Shown in pieces: positions 43,301 through 52,568 of a stretch of DNA of 64,000 nt (position 1 is the stretch's first letter; each line of letters opens with the position of its first letter). Source of the stretch: Macrocystis pyrifera (lineage: Eukaryota > Sar > Phaeophyceae > Laminariales > Laminariaceae); assembly GCA_031763025.1 (NCBI GenBank), contig JASSKH010000021.1:1550001-1614000 (forward strand), given 5' to 3'. Under the pieces are notes generated by a model. It worked only from the letters and a program-made list of their open reading frames with translations, ran no database searches and had not been told where the DNA came from. The translations under genes and the position numbers were made by a program.

Positions 43301-44851
43301 TGCGGGAGGGAGGTCCGCCTTTTCCTCGAGTTGTCTTGTCTAGCCATACTGACTGGTTCCTTCCTCTTGTTTACCATTGGCTGTTCACCTTTTCGTCTGT
43401 GCTTGCTTGTTTTCGCATCAGTGGTTGTCGGGTGCCTGGGGTCCGTCGCGTGGGTGTTCACGTCCTTCTTGAAGATGGCGAGGGAGGTAAGTGACCCGTG
43501 TGTCTCTTGTTCGTGTCCTTGCTATGTTTCTGGTTGTTGCCCTCGCGGCTGTTCTTGTCGTTCTGTCTTTGCTACTCTTCTTGAAAGTGGCCCCGGAAGC
43601 GAATGGGTGATGGTGGTGGTGGCGGCGTTGCTGTCGTCGCTGTTGTGGTAGTTTTTATGGCAGGTGGTGTTGTTGTTTTTGTTGTGGTTGTTGGTGTTGT
43701 TGTTCGTCGTGGTGGTGGTGATGGTGTTCTTGGAATTGTTGTCGCCGTCGAAGCTATGGTTGCTGTGGTTGCGATTTGTTTTTTCGGTAAGTAGGCTGTG
43801 CGTCGACCCGCTTGAGTGGGCGGACTGGTGCGTGCATTGGGGTTTCGGGCCGTTGAGCGGGTTTGACGGATGCGATTGTCTGTTATTTAATTGATTATTC
43901 GTCGACTGACTAATTGGTCGATTGGTTCGTTAAGTGGTTGTTTGATGGACTGATTGGTTGATTGATAGAATGCTTTATTGGGCCTCTCTGTTCCCCCCTC
44001 CTCCGTCATTCCGTTGCCCCTTTGTTCCTCCCTCTAACACCGCGGGGCGTGGCATGTGGTTTGTCGTTTCCTTGCCCCCCCCCCCCTTCCTTGCGCTTCT
44101 CTGAATGTTTGAGCAGGAAGAAGTGCACCTGTATGGAGAGGAGATCAGCGTCGACGCTACGGAGAAGGACGACGATGAGCTCGAGGTAGGGAGACAGCGA
44201 CAAGGCACTACGTAGACAACCCTAGTGGGTTTGTCTCTCCCTCTCTCTATTTCTCTCTCGCTCTCTCTCTTTCCTCCCCTGCTTTTGAGGTCTGTGATCG
44301 TACGACTACGGCCATGCATGGCATAAGTACACCCCTCCTCCCCTGCTTTTGGCCACACGACTATATCGAGTACACCCCTATCCCCCTGCCTTTGGTGAAC
44401 TTGCCAGTACAGAGCCACTTCGCAATTATGTACAGTAATGTATTTTTAAAACACGAATGTTTTCGGGGGTTTTCTTCAGCACGAGTATTTTCGTGCCCCT
44501 TTCCCCCCCCCCCCCCGCCCCCACTGTGCATGAACGTGTCCAAAAATACAAAAAATACACGAAAAACGACCCACGAACAGCAGTGATTAGCACATAATTG
44601 TTAGAAGTAGAAGTAATTGCGGCCTATAAAACCATCCTCTCACACGCGCCCCTGTTTTTTTTACGACGTATGTAAAGGGACTGGATGATATCGACGATGA
44701 CGACTTAGAGGACTACGCCAAGAGCCCTCCATCCGGGGATAGCCCCGATTCATCCCCTTCTTCCCCAGCTTCGGATGTTGGCGGCGGTGCTGGAGGCGGT
44801 GGGAGCGGGGGAGGGGATGGGGGTGGCCAGGATGACCTCCTGGGCATGTAA
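32722..44851 (+). CDS. Plastid-targeted membrane protein with thylakoid-type signal, unknown function
   Basis: Nine exons: 32722-32855, 35472-35966, 36804-37014, 40436-40506, 40998-41069, 42119-42207, 43422-43486, 44117-44185 and 44678-44851. All phases agree, giving 459 residues. Residues 1-25 are a signal peptide ending SADA then F, the A-F site of heterokont plastid proteins. The next ~185 residues are Ala/Gly/Arg-rich and transit-like. Residues 213-247 form a second signal, AWRRRASVAFIGVAAAFVV ending AQA, like a thylakoid transfer signal. The mature part is hydrophilic with EREELQEF-like helices, MFGDKIAVKYGTREAMRIKY, one membrane helix at about 348-373 and a very acidic Ser/Pro/Gly tail. 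I recognise no named family; a thylakoid lumen or membrane location is inferred. The start of exon 2 could instead be 35584, but only 35472 joins exon 1 in phase. Confidence 0.7.
34135..34625. mobile_element. Fold-back element with ~160-bp inverted arms
   Basis: The left arm (CCGATTCTTATGCCGTCGGA, GTTCGCATGAACTCTTG, AGAATGTGTCGGATCTCTCT, CTTCCCACC) is matched in reverse by the right arm (CCGACGGCATAAGAATTGGC, CTCATGCGAACG, GAGAACTCCGACACATTCTG). The arms enclose ~150 bp. It lies in intron 1 of the plastid-protein gene. Confidence 0.7.
35472..35966 (+). CDS. Plastid-protein gene, exon 2 (transit-like region)
   Basis: Acceptor CTCTGTTCTGTAG gives phase 2 to match exon 1; donor GTGAGT in phase 2 matches exon 3. 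The part from 35584 encodes CAGAVAARGAGAANGGRSTM and AVSPFLSVTPAFRAG, an Ala/Arg/Ser-rich transit-like stretch with a plausible processing site near Met. A competing acceptor at 35583 would drop the Pro-rich start. Confidence 0.55.
36167..36194. repeat. C28 homopolymer
   Basis: Uninterrupted run of 28 C. A truncated retroposon copy begins at the very next base. Confidence 0.95.
36195..36583 (+). mobile_element. 5'-truncated non-LTR-type copy with pol end and C tail
   Basis: Begins at the C28 run in mid-coding: VCPCGEAIESRTHIVEECEM, then YKEERDVLEEEMREIDECDM and SEKTIAILGDRFGR. It is less damaged than the copy at 14894. It ends with GTCTCGAAAGGGATGCG...AACAAATGAGTAAG and a C17 run. The CxC...H...C block is a zinc-knuckle-like pol C-terminus. 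Confidence 0.7.
36584..36765 (+). mobile_element. 5'-truncated C-tailed copy, third in the train
   Basis: After the C run of the previous copy the same 3' end appears again, diverged (CGCCCAAATGTTGGAGGTGT, GTCTCGAAAGGATGCGTAGC, AATAAATTAGTGACC), ending in another C run. Confidence 0.65.
36804..37014 (+). CDS. Plastid-protein gene, exon 3 (thylakoid-type signal)
   Basis: Acceptor ATAATTGTAG, donor GTAAGT, phase 0 end. It encodes ARVAAWRRRASVAFIGVAAA, an Arg-led hydrophobic helix ending AGPAQA before FLGMGG, then RMPEHIYQQREELQEF. The shape is that of a twin-arginine or Sec thylakoid signal. Confidence 0.75.
37975..38360. repeat. GATC-rich element followed by GGGTC array
   Basis: ATCATCTAGATCCTAACCTG, GACCCAACCCAGGAAACATT, then ~100 bp, then TCTCACGGGTCGGGTTGGG and its inverse CCCGACCCGCTCCGACCCG. 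The same two parts occur in the same order at 3235-3985. Confidence 0.6.
39251..39420. mobile_element. MITE, AGTGCCGGC family copy 1
   Basis: Contains CGCTTGGCACAGATGGGATT, GCAGTGTGCGGAGTAATTAG and repeated inverted AGTGCCGGT/ACCGGCACT ends. A second copy is at 46692-46840. Confidence 0.65.
39770..40275. repeat. GATC-rich element with GATCTATCTGTAGAT expansion
   Basis: A copy of the dispersed element (GAGCAGTAGCTCGTGTTGCC, GACCCTGCACAACATCTGAT) running into about 300 bp of GATCTATCTGTAGATGATCT repeats. It lies in intron 3 of the plastid-protein gene. Confidence 0.75.
40346..40379. repeat. C34 homopolymer
   Basis: Uninterrupted run of 34 C, 56 bp before plastid-protein exon 4 at 40436, so it forms part of the pyrimidine tract ahead of that acceptor. 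Confidence 0.95.
40436..40506 (+). CDS. Plastid-protein gene, exon 4
   Basis: Acceptor GCTCTTGATAG, donor GTGAGC, phase 0 to phase 2. It encodes CQARSNERLFDMNDLTTYEE then ELD. The alternative acceptor 10 bp downstream would open on a stop codon. Confidence 0.75.
40998..41069 (+). CDS. Plastid-protein gene, exon 5
   Basis: A T-rich tract and acceptor CCCGGCAG; donor GTGAGC. It encodes LDMFGDKIAVKYGTREAMRI then KYS, a basic amphipathic stretch. Confidence 0.78.
41090..41636. repeat. GATC-rich element copy adjoining the 12-bp satellite
   Basis: Contains CTTGCAACGATTGCAC twice, GATCATGATGTG, GTACAGATCACCGTGTGGGG and CAGATCCTGCAGCTC. It leads directly into the 12-bp array, which looks like an expansion of its GATCTGTACAG motif. 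Confidence 0.6.
41637..42060. repeat. 12-bp satellite array, ~35 copies
   Basis: The unit GTGATCTGTACN is repeated about 35 times. The variants are zoned: GTGATCTGTACG first (about nine), then GTGATCTGTACA, with GGGATCTGTACA units interspersed near the end. Each unit contains GATC and a near-palindromic TGTACA. It lies 58 bp before exon 6. It is open in several frames on both strands but encodes only period-4 peptides, so it is not taken as protein. Confidence 0.92.
42119..42207 (+). CDS. Plastid-protein gene, exon 6
   Basis: Acceptor GAACACCACAG, donor GTGAGG, phase 2 to phase 1. It encodes YLADYKDGGRHRGFLGTGRL then LIFGSALLT, the start of the membrane helix. Confidence 0.78.
42361..42426 (-). 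mobile_element. C-tailed 3'-end copy, minus orientation
   Basis: Reads on the minus strand from a C run into CTGTCTCGAAAGGGATGCAT and ends AACAAATGAGTACGCTCC. Mirror-image case of the plus-strand trains. Confidence 0.65.
42507..42761 (-). mobile_element. C-tailed retroposon copy H, minus orientation
   Basis: On the minus strand it starts directly after a C23 run (42739-42761), carries the last ~220 bp of the unit (GAGTTCGCCTCACAAGCG, CGTCCCGGCATTGTAGGGAT, CATGCATGATATCGAGTGCA) and ends in a C run. Confidence 0.72.
43422..43486 (+). CDS. Plastid-protein gene, exon 7 (membrane helix)
   Basis: Acceptor TTTCGCATCAG, donor GTAAGT, phase 1 to phase 0. It encodes VVGCLGSVAWVFTSFLKMAR, completing a hydrophobic helix with the end of exon 6. 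Confidence 0.8.
44117..44185 (+). CDS. Plastid-protein gene, exon 8
   Basis: Acceptor TTTGAGCAG, donor GTAGGG, phase 0. It encodes EEVHLYGEEISVDATEKDDD then ELE. Confidence 0.75.
44285..44395 (+). mobile_element. Two short C-tailed retroposon ends in tandem
   Basis: CGTACGACTACGGCCATGCA...AAGTACACCCCTCC, then after a C-rich break CACACGACTATATCGAGTAC plus ACCCC. Both are the last 30-50 bp of the unit. Confidence 0.5.
44678..44851 (+). CDS. Plastid-protein gene, exon 9 (acidic C-terminus)
   Basis: Acceptor ACGTATGTAAAG, in phase 0. It encodes GLDDIDDDDLEDYAKSPPSG, a Ser/Pro stretch, a Gly-rich stretch and QDDLLGM then TAA at 44849. The tail is strongly acidic. Confidence 0.75.
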   Translation, partial: GLDDIDDDDLEDYAKSPPSGDSPDSSPSSPASDVGGGAGGGGSGGGDGGGQDDLLGM

Positions 44852-45985
44852 CTCGTTTTTTTCAGTCTCGCGGTACTGCTGTACCTCAGGCTGGCGTAGT
44901 GTCCCAGTTTTTTCTCTGCGGCCGCAGCAACTGTGGTACTGCTGTACCGGCACCTTTTTGTTGTTGTTTTGTCGGCTATGATGTAGGGTGCGAATCGCAC
45001 GTACCACATACCGGTGCCAGGTATGGCACAAGGTATCCCTGGCGTGGTGTTCCATTGTAAGCACTGCGGCTGCAGCAATACGGTACTGCTGTACCTCTAT
45101 TTTAGTTCGTTTTTTTTCGGCATGATGTAGGCGACATATCGAAACACAGATGGTTGGCGATCGTACCGAGGTAACGGGTGACGATGGTGTCCATGGGTGA
45201 CGATCGTGCCAGGCCCATGGTTGGCGATCGTGCCGAAGTATTGATCATGGTTGACGATCGTGCCGAACCAATAGTATTGGAAGAGATGAGAGAGAGGGGT
45301 TTCGTAGGTCTTCGAGCGTTTCTTGAGAGGCGGGGAGGGGCCTGCCAGGGCTTCGGCAGGCCGCGGTGGGGGTGCTGTCTGTCTCGTCCTTGTTTCGGCA
45401 AAGCAAGGTGGTACCACCTTGGGTGTTGTTGGTGCTGTAGTTCCTGGTATGGCGTGTTCAACGAGGGCGTTTTCACTGAAAAAACGCTTCTTTTGGAGAA
45501 GGTTCAAGTCTTTATTCTTACGTGCGACAGCTTGTGTCCTACGTACGCTACAGTACTAATAACTTCAGTTCAAGCAACGTCATTCCTATGTTTTATGCAA
45601 GAATCTAGGCAGTTTTTTGTTGTTGCCTCCCAAATTATCAAGGAGGAACCAAGGAACCGAGCCGCGGTTCGGTTCGGTTTTTTTTTAACAAGGAACCGAG
45701 CCGCCGTTCGGTTCGGGTTTTTTATTTTATTTTTTTTATCATCACTTTTACTTTCCAGCCCACTCGCAGGAGGTTTTACCCTCAGCGATCTTCTGGACAA
45801 GCCGTGGTCACAGGTGGTTGAACTGTAAAAAAAACGTCTGAAAAATGACGCACGTCACGGCAGGGGAGGTACTGTATTTCGGGGCCCTCAACCTTCTGTC
45901 TGGCTGGGCTCATCAAACCAAGTATGTTTGTTTTACAAGGTGCACATCTCGCACTGATGATGGATGCCCCTGGACGATCTAGATC
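44852..45985. other. Downstream region of the plastid-protein gene; no gene supported
   Basis: Holds several GGTACTGCTGTACC repeats (44870-45100), repeated GGCGATCGTGCCGA blocks (45155-45265) and a direct repeat AAGGAACCGAGCCG(C)GGTTCGG (45650-45720). A 216-codon open frame at 45178 spans these repeats and has no recognisable domain, so it is not taken as a gene. The 3' untranslated region of the upstream gene must start here. Confidence 0.5.
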
Positions 45986-46285
45986 TTTCAAGGCACATAT
46001 ATACGTATTTCTGATCTGTATGATCTGTATGATTTAGCTCATGTTGCCGGGTGGGAGCCGTACAACCTGCATGATCTAGGACAAGTTCCCTGGGTTGGAT
46101 TTGTACGATACAGATCCTGCACAACATCTCATAACGGCAGCTGGGGGTCTAGATGATCTATCTGATCTACGTAGATGATCTATCTAGTCTGCGTAGATGA
46201 TCTATCTGATTTACGTAGATGATCTATATGATCTACATGATATATCTGTAGCTGATATGTTCGAAATCAATGTAAAAGTTTGGTG
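45986..46285. repeat. Copy of the dispersed GATC-rich element
   Basis: GCTCATGTTGCCGGGTGGGA, GTTCCCTGGGTTGGATTTGT, GATCCTGCACAACATCTC and then repeated GATCTACGTAGATGATC. Confidence 0.6.
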
Positions 46286-46691
46286 CATGCCTAGCCCATG
46301 AAGCGAGTTCGAAGCCAACGTGAAACGAATGTGCATTGTTTGTATGACGCTGTGCGCCGGTCCCTGGAAGATCCTCGTAGTCCGCAGCTACGCAAACAGA
46401 CAACGACTTTCTACCAACTGGGCGAAGGCCAGCATAGTACCACAGAGGATGCCGCTGTTCTGTGCAGCTGTGTCAATCTAAACCCGAACCTTCCGACCAT
46501 ATACTCTATATATATCAGGGATGTATGTTTCCTTCTCAGGATTTCTACACGGGCAACGTTTCAGGCCGTCCTTTCTTCCACCGACGAACCATGTCCCCCT
46601 CCCTCCCCTCCCGTCCTTCGCTGCACCAACTCCGGCCTTGCCTCATCACGGGCCTCCCCTCTCGCCCTTCCCTGTACAGTAGTGACCCCTA

Positions 46692-46840
46692 TACGGTGCC
46701 GATTGCCCGCTATATTGCCGGTGGAATCGCTTGGCACAGATGGGATTGACCAGCGGGGCAGTGTGCGGAGTAATTAGTGCCGGTTGCGGCTATATAGTAG
46801 TGCCGGTCAGTGTGGTTGGCTGGCGCACACCGGCACTGTA
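46692..46840. mobile_element. MITE, AGTGCCGGC family copy 2
   Basis: Shares CGCTTGGCACAGATGGGATT, GCAGTGTGCGGAGTAATTAG and TGGCTGGCGCA with the copy at 39251. Confidence 0.6.
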
Positions 46841-46849
46841 GAGGGACCA

Positions 46850-49800
46850 TCCCAGTACCAACTCCGGCCTTGCTTCATCGCGGGCCTGTAGGAATAGATT
46901 GAACCTAAAATCAGTCATATCTCTTCAATTCTACAAAATCTCGGATGCGCCTCTGCCCAGCCAGTCTCGGTTTTGCCGCCTTTTTGTTTTTCATCCTCTC
47001 TGTCAAGCGCACCTATACCCCATAGGACGACTCGGTCTGGTTAGGTGTCGTCTACACTTGCGCCCACTCTGCTGCTGCTCTTCATGCGCACAGGAGAAGC
47101 TGCTCGGCCTCCAGGAGTAAATAAGTGCCCGGTAAAGAAAATACAAAAATATGATGAGGCTACTGACCGGGCCCGATCTGTACGCAAAAACGTCGCGACT
47201 CCTGGACAATGGCGATCGCAATAGCAACAGAATATCGTCGAAGACAACAAAACCGTGCTGTGGCCACTGCCCGTGTCTGGTCTGCAAGCGAACCTACAAC
47301 CACACCCTGGACAATAGATGACGCCCACTGAAATAGCAACAGAATCATGGTTCAATGAACGCGTCTATTGTCGACGGTAAAGGCTGTCGATTGGCGCGTT
47401 TCTTAGCCTACTGTCACAAGTTTTGGACAAAGCTTACCAAAAACGATAATATGGCTAAACTAGAACCGCCGAAATGCTCTACCTTTGGAAAGCACCCTTC
47501 TTCTGCAGAATTTTCCCGCCACCCCTTTCCGTCTGAGCACAACAAAAGACGACACTGTTGTTGTGAAAGATTCCTAATATAACGATTGTGTAACACTCCT
47601 AAGACAGCACTGCCCATAATTCCTGAGACAACATTTTGCAACATTCCTGATACATTCTAGCGCAAAACTTCCAGAGAAAACATTGTGCAACAAGATTCTG
47701 CAACTTTCGTTAGGTGACGTAGCGCAACATTCCTGAGACAACATGCTGCAGTACTGGTATTCCTAAAGCAGCATTTTGCAGCATTCCTAAGGCCACATAC
47801 AGTAGTGCAATATTTCCCTAGACACGATTGTGCAAAATTCCTACAGGTGGTGCTTGCTTCCACAACTACCACGCACCCAGCCATGATGATCGCTCGACGA
47901 ACCCCCAACAACCCCGCACCCAGTCGGCATGAGTTCCGTTCCAGCCAGGCGTGCCGTGTTGCTGTTGACCAAAGATGATGCGATGGTTGACGGGAACCTT
48001 GCCCCGTAAAAGCCTTCCCGGCAAGGAGCCCATCACACTAAAACTAGGACAGTTACAGTTAGAATAAGGAGGCCTTGCCGGGCTACTACCAGATTGTCAA
48101 CCGATACATTTTGCTGCTGACTGTGCATTTCTTGTGATCGTGCGCTTGTACACAGCAATTTCCACTTTGGTCCAGCCATTGCTCCCAAAAATCGAAATTG
48201 CTTTTTCTCTAATATCATTCCCCCTCCAAAAGCCAAACTTCGGAGCACAACCATTTTCAGAACAACCCCACCCCCCCCAAATCCATATTTTTGTTCGTAC
48301 AAAGATTAACTGCCTGAAGAGCTCAGCACTGATACTGTTGCCAACCTCTCGGCTTTCGCTGCAGGAAACCGTTCCGATGTTCCCGTTCAGCAAGCGACAG
48401 AACCGGGTACACCACTGTACAAGCCTCCTGCTATTGCCACACCCATCACTACTGCAGCAGCGGTATAAAAAAATGATGTCACACATGCGCTCACATCCGC
48501 ACGCGGCGCGCGTTTTCATCTCAATCTTCCGGGGAACGCGTAAAACCTCAAAGGTCGAACTCACCACAGGTTCACATAACGTCTGTGTCGTCGGGTGCCA
48601 ATTTTAACTCGGGCGGTAGACGACAGCGGTGCCGCCGTCGCAAGAATTATGGCCCGTTTTGCTGAACTTTAACATATCAAGGTGCTAGATAGTCTTGGTC
48701 AATCGAGAAAACCACGGGTCTGCGTCGGCTTCTGCTCGACGCTTGCTCGCCTGCTTACCGCTCCCCTCTCCGTGCCCACGGTTTATGCTCGATGTTGCTC
48801 GTCTGCCTATCGCTCCCCTCTCTCTCACCCCCCTCCCCCCCCCCCACCTCGCCCGCCTTCCCAGCTCTCGAACTCCTTTCTCGGGTAAGCTCGTTTCGCA
48901 TCTTCCACCGCAAGCCAAGACTTGAAACGGGCCTTCCATTTATTCACATTCGCGTTCCGCGTTCCCCTTGCTTTTTAGTATTGTCGCCGTCTCACATGTC
49001 CGTTGAATGTCGGTGTAGGGCTTTGTGCGGAAGAACCATGCTGTCCTCTTTCCGGGCTTCGTGCGGTTGTCGCAAGGTCGCGGTTGTCGACGTGTTAATC
49101 CGGTCTGTCGAAAAATCACACGCGGGTGTCGGGTGCGCGGATAGTGCAAAACGTGTGACCACGGAAGAAGAGGAGGGGGACTCAAAACAGGGGGGGGGGG
49201 GGGTACGCGTTGGGATGGCCTGGTGATCCTACAGATCGTACACACAATGGCAACGATCTACTTCCGGTCCCACTCTTACTTGCCTTTTCATATCGTGGAA
49301 CGAAAATTAGACCCACTGCGTATACTTGCCCCGACGGAGCACAGCAAGGCTGATCGTAGCACCGTCACCTCTATCCGAACAAAACACAGAGGGCGTATCA
49401 ACGAGGAGTCTCATTCAAACGGGACAGACAGAAGAGGACTGTAACCCCTGTTCACCTTACCTTCCCGGGGGGAAACAAAAAAAACAAACCCTAAACCGAA
49501 AATCTCCAGAAACCGCATTTTTTCCCACTCAATTGACCTGAATTTTCACCCGGAAATGTCCCTGAACCTGAAATTTCCCGAACCGATTTTATTTTCCACG
49601 AACGTCGACCTGGATTTGTTGTTTTGCAGTTTTTGTACCGGGTATGTACCGGGTATGTACCACTGCACCGATGTCAGTTGTCTTCACATTTTACGGAGAG
49701 CCACCCGACATATTTCACGATGATCCAGCATCTACACATCCAGACGCCGCGCAGGGTGCTGTCCGCTCCGGACGCGCGGTACGGTGGCGGCGTCACCATT

Positions 49801-50440
49801 CTTTTGGGACCTTCCTCACCAGGAAAGCTTTATACTTTATACTCCGTACTATAAGTATGTCACTCAACAAACTTTTTTCAACAAACACTGTGTAGGCTAC
49901 GCTAAGGCCGATACGCAATTCCGAGGTATTTAACGAATACCAAAAGTGCCATCGGAAAATACCTGGGCTGTGAATCGGCAGCATTTCATTTCTGCAGTAG
50001 TAACTAGTCGCTAGTCGGCTGACTTCAGTCGGCAAGTCGGCTGGCGAAGTCAACCGACTTTTCGACTACAGCCAGGCTAGCGAAGCGAGCCAAAAAATGC
50101 CCCCCCCTGGCCGAGGAACCCAGCTGGAGGCGCCCCCGGAGGGCCCGCCGAAAGCGCTTCCATCGGCGAATATCACGCTATTTTGCTTAACTTCAAACAA
50201 CCAAAGCGCCTCAAATGTAGCCCTAGGAGATTTACGTGAGCATCAACCAAACGTTTACGCATGAAAAGTACAAATAACGAGAAGTACAAGAAACGTAATT
50301 CTCTGTCCCGAACTAGAGGACCGTGACAGCAATTGGTTCAGCCGCAATATCACCTGAGGGGGATACGAGCGAAACAGGAAACTCATCACCAAGCTATACA
50401 GCAGGTATGCCATATATTATTAAACGGTTGAACGGCAGCG
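46850..50440. other. Gene-free stretch with a small minisatellite
   Basis: No exon with family similarity was found on either strand. 47585-47850 is a degenerate ~25-bp minisatellite built on GCAACATTCCTGAGACAACA. Open frames of up to 157 codons (e.g. 48134-48607) lack recognisable domains and start or end inside simple sequence. Polypyrimidine stretches at 48815-48860 and a G run near 49190 are present. Confidence 0.45.
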
Positions 50441-50449
50441 GTGCATGAA

Positions 50450-50790
50450 GTGAATGTTCCCAGGAGAAGCGATCTCTATTTGATTATTTTTTCTCTGTCA
50501 GTTTATTATATTCACTCTTCTCCTTCCTGCTCTCTCCCATTCATGACTCAGATCCGGGGTCACATGCAGTAGTAGGCCTCTTCCCCCCCCTCCTCACTGC
50601 GGTGCGTGCCTTGCGTTTTCAGCGCGAGAAGGGTATACCGCAACTGCTTCCCTCGTCGACTCGCGCCGAATTGTGACTACCCATGCTGTGGTGGGCGCTC
50701 TCGATGGTTGGTTTCGCTTGAAACATAACTTCATACGGGATAATCGAACCCCTGACACTAACGCTAGTATTCGAGGTTAACCACTGTTAA
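50450..50790 (-). mobile_element. SINE copy, minus orientation
   Basis: On the minus strand: the head with GTCAGGGGTTCGATTATCCC (B box), then GACGAGGGAAGCAG, AACGCAAGGCACGC, GACCCCGGATCTGAGTCATG and GAGAGAGCAGGAAGG, with an AT-rich tail. Same family as 19104 and 60112. Confidence 0.6.
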
Positions 50791-50799
50791 CTCCCTCGG

Positions 50800-51265
50800 T
50801 ACTTCGGAGGGGAAAACATTAACGATAACAGCAACGTCCACTGTGTAATTGGCGAGTGATACGAATTGGTGTACGAGTTAGTTACACTGGTTGAATGAAA
50901 GGAGTCGTACGACACGGGTGCAACATGATCTTAACGAAATGGTGCGCTCGCGCGCCGCTCGTAGACGGTTGATAACACCCGGATAGTCATAGTTTTTCGT
51001 CGGTATGCCGAGATCTGAAAGGAATCAAATCAGCCACCCGGGCGAGGATTCCCCCATGATGTTGTTCGTTTATGAGCTTTCTTGGGACTCCAGGGGGAAA
51101 AAAGCGACGATTACAGCAACGAGCGGTCACTGCGTGATTATGGGGGATGATGAAATAGTTGGTGTCCGAGTTACAACACAAGGGGTCGTACGGTATGGCC
51201 GTAACATAACCTACCAGTACTTCTGGATGCATGCTGCCCGCAAAATAGACGATTGATAGCACCAA
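50800..51265. repeat. Two diverged copies of one sequence
   Basis: ATTAACGATAACAGCAACGTCCACTGTGT...GGTGTACGAGTTA...GGAGTCGTACGAC (50820-50925) is echoed by ACGATTACAGCAACG...CACTGCGTG...GGTGTCCGAGTTA...GGGGTCGTACGG (51098-51215). The second copy lies in an 83-codon open frame (51005-51256) of no recognised family. Confidence 0.45.
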
Positions 51266-51968
51266 GAGTTATCATTGTTTAGGTCACTATCCTCAACATG
51301 TAAAACGGGTAATGTCTCTCCCAACCTTGCGCGCCGCAATGACGACGGGAAGTTGTAAACCATCTACTTCATAAAATAATACTGTACCAAACAAAATTCG
51401 AAGCGTTAGTTGCGCTGTCGGCACCGTCGAGGGAGATGGCCTGTCCGACTTGTGTGGGTGTGTGTGCGTGTGGATCTCTCACCGCGCGCTGCAGGACATG
51501 AGTGGTATCCGCAGCCCGCAAACGACTTGTGTTTAAGCGCTGTTTCTAGCAATACAAACACCTTCCTACAACTAAGTAAAGCCAATAAGCCGCGTAGTCG
51601 ACACCCCCGTTTCACGGCTGAACATCAGTCCGACTGATAATTAGTCGGTGACTTAGGTCGTAGCGACTCACCGCCCTATAATTTCACATCGGATCCAAAC
51701 ATACAATCTGCTTGAAAAATAATGAATTCACACTACTGTACGTATATTCACCCACGTGTACCCTCTTGTACGTGTATCACCAGTACAGCAGTCATCTTTG
51801 TCTCCGTATGGGTAGCGTGTACGTAAAACACTCTCGAGTTTGTGGCATCAAGAGCGGGGGGATACGTATTGTTGGGTATCTCTCCAGATGAAAGCAACGC
51901 TAGGGGTTGAACGAGTAACCCCTCTCATACTCCGCAGCATGGCTCCCACCCTCCCTGTCCCTCACCGT

Positions 51969-52207
51969 TCACTGCCGCCGACAGCGCTGCTTCCGCGCCT
52001 CGGGAACAGCCGAAGGCGGAGAAGACGTCTGCAGCACACCGCTACTCGTGCTAGCTCCGCGATCGCTACGGGTATTGATCTCGGCGAGAGCGGCGGCACG
52101 CGCCTTGGCGTCTGGATTAAGTAGCGCTCGTCCGTTCCCGCTTTTGCGATAGAGAGCTTTGACCTTCGCGGGTAGGTTGTGGGGCAGGGGCTGGTTCGAG
52201 ATCATCA
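51969..52207 (-). CDS. Tudor-like gene, last exon
   Basis: A strong C-rich tract and CCCATCACAG acceptor, phase 1. It encodes NQPLPHNLPAKVKALYRKSG, a Lys/Arg/Ala tail, and ends RRQ then TGA at 51969. Confidence 0.62.
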
Positions 52208-52529
52208 CTGTGATGGGTGGGGAGCGGGGGGAGGGGGGGTGGGGTGGGGTGCGAGGGGGGCGATATCGGCCGGTGGGTTAGTTCATTCGTGCGAGGGGAT
52301 ATTGAGCTCCTGGTTGTGCTATCGGCAGGGTTTGTCCGTGCGAGGAATGACTGTGCGCTGGTACAGGCCCGGCGACAACATTGCAGGGTCCAGGACGTTC
52401 GAGGTAGATAGACTGACAGATAGACAGACACGCAGACAGATAGACTGACAGACATACAGATAGACAGATAGACAGACATATATACACACAGACAAACAGA
52501 CAGACAGACACACAGACAGACAGACAGAC

Positions 52530-52568
<39 letters not shown>

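Noticed and set aside
45178..45828. 216-codon open frame downstream of the plastid-protein gene
   Set aside because: It spans several short direct repeats, has no recognisable domain and its peptide repeats follow the DNA repeats.
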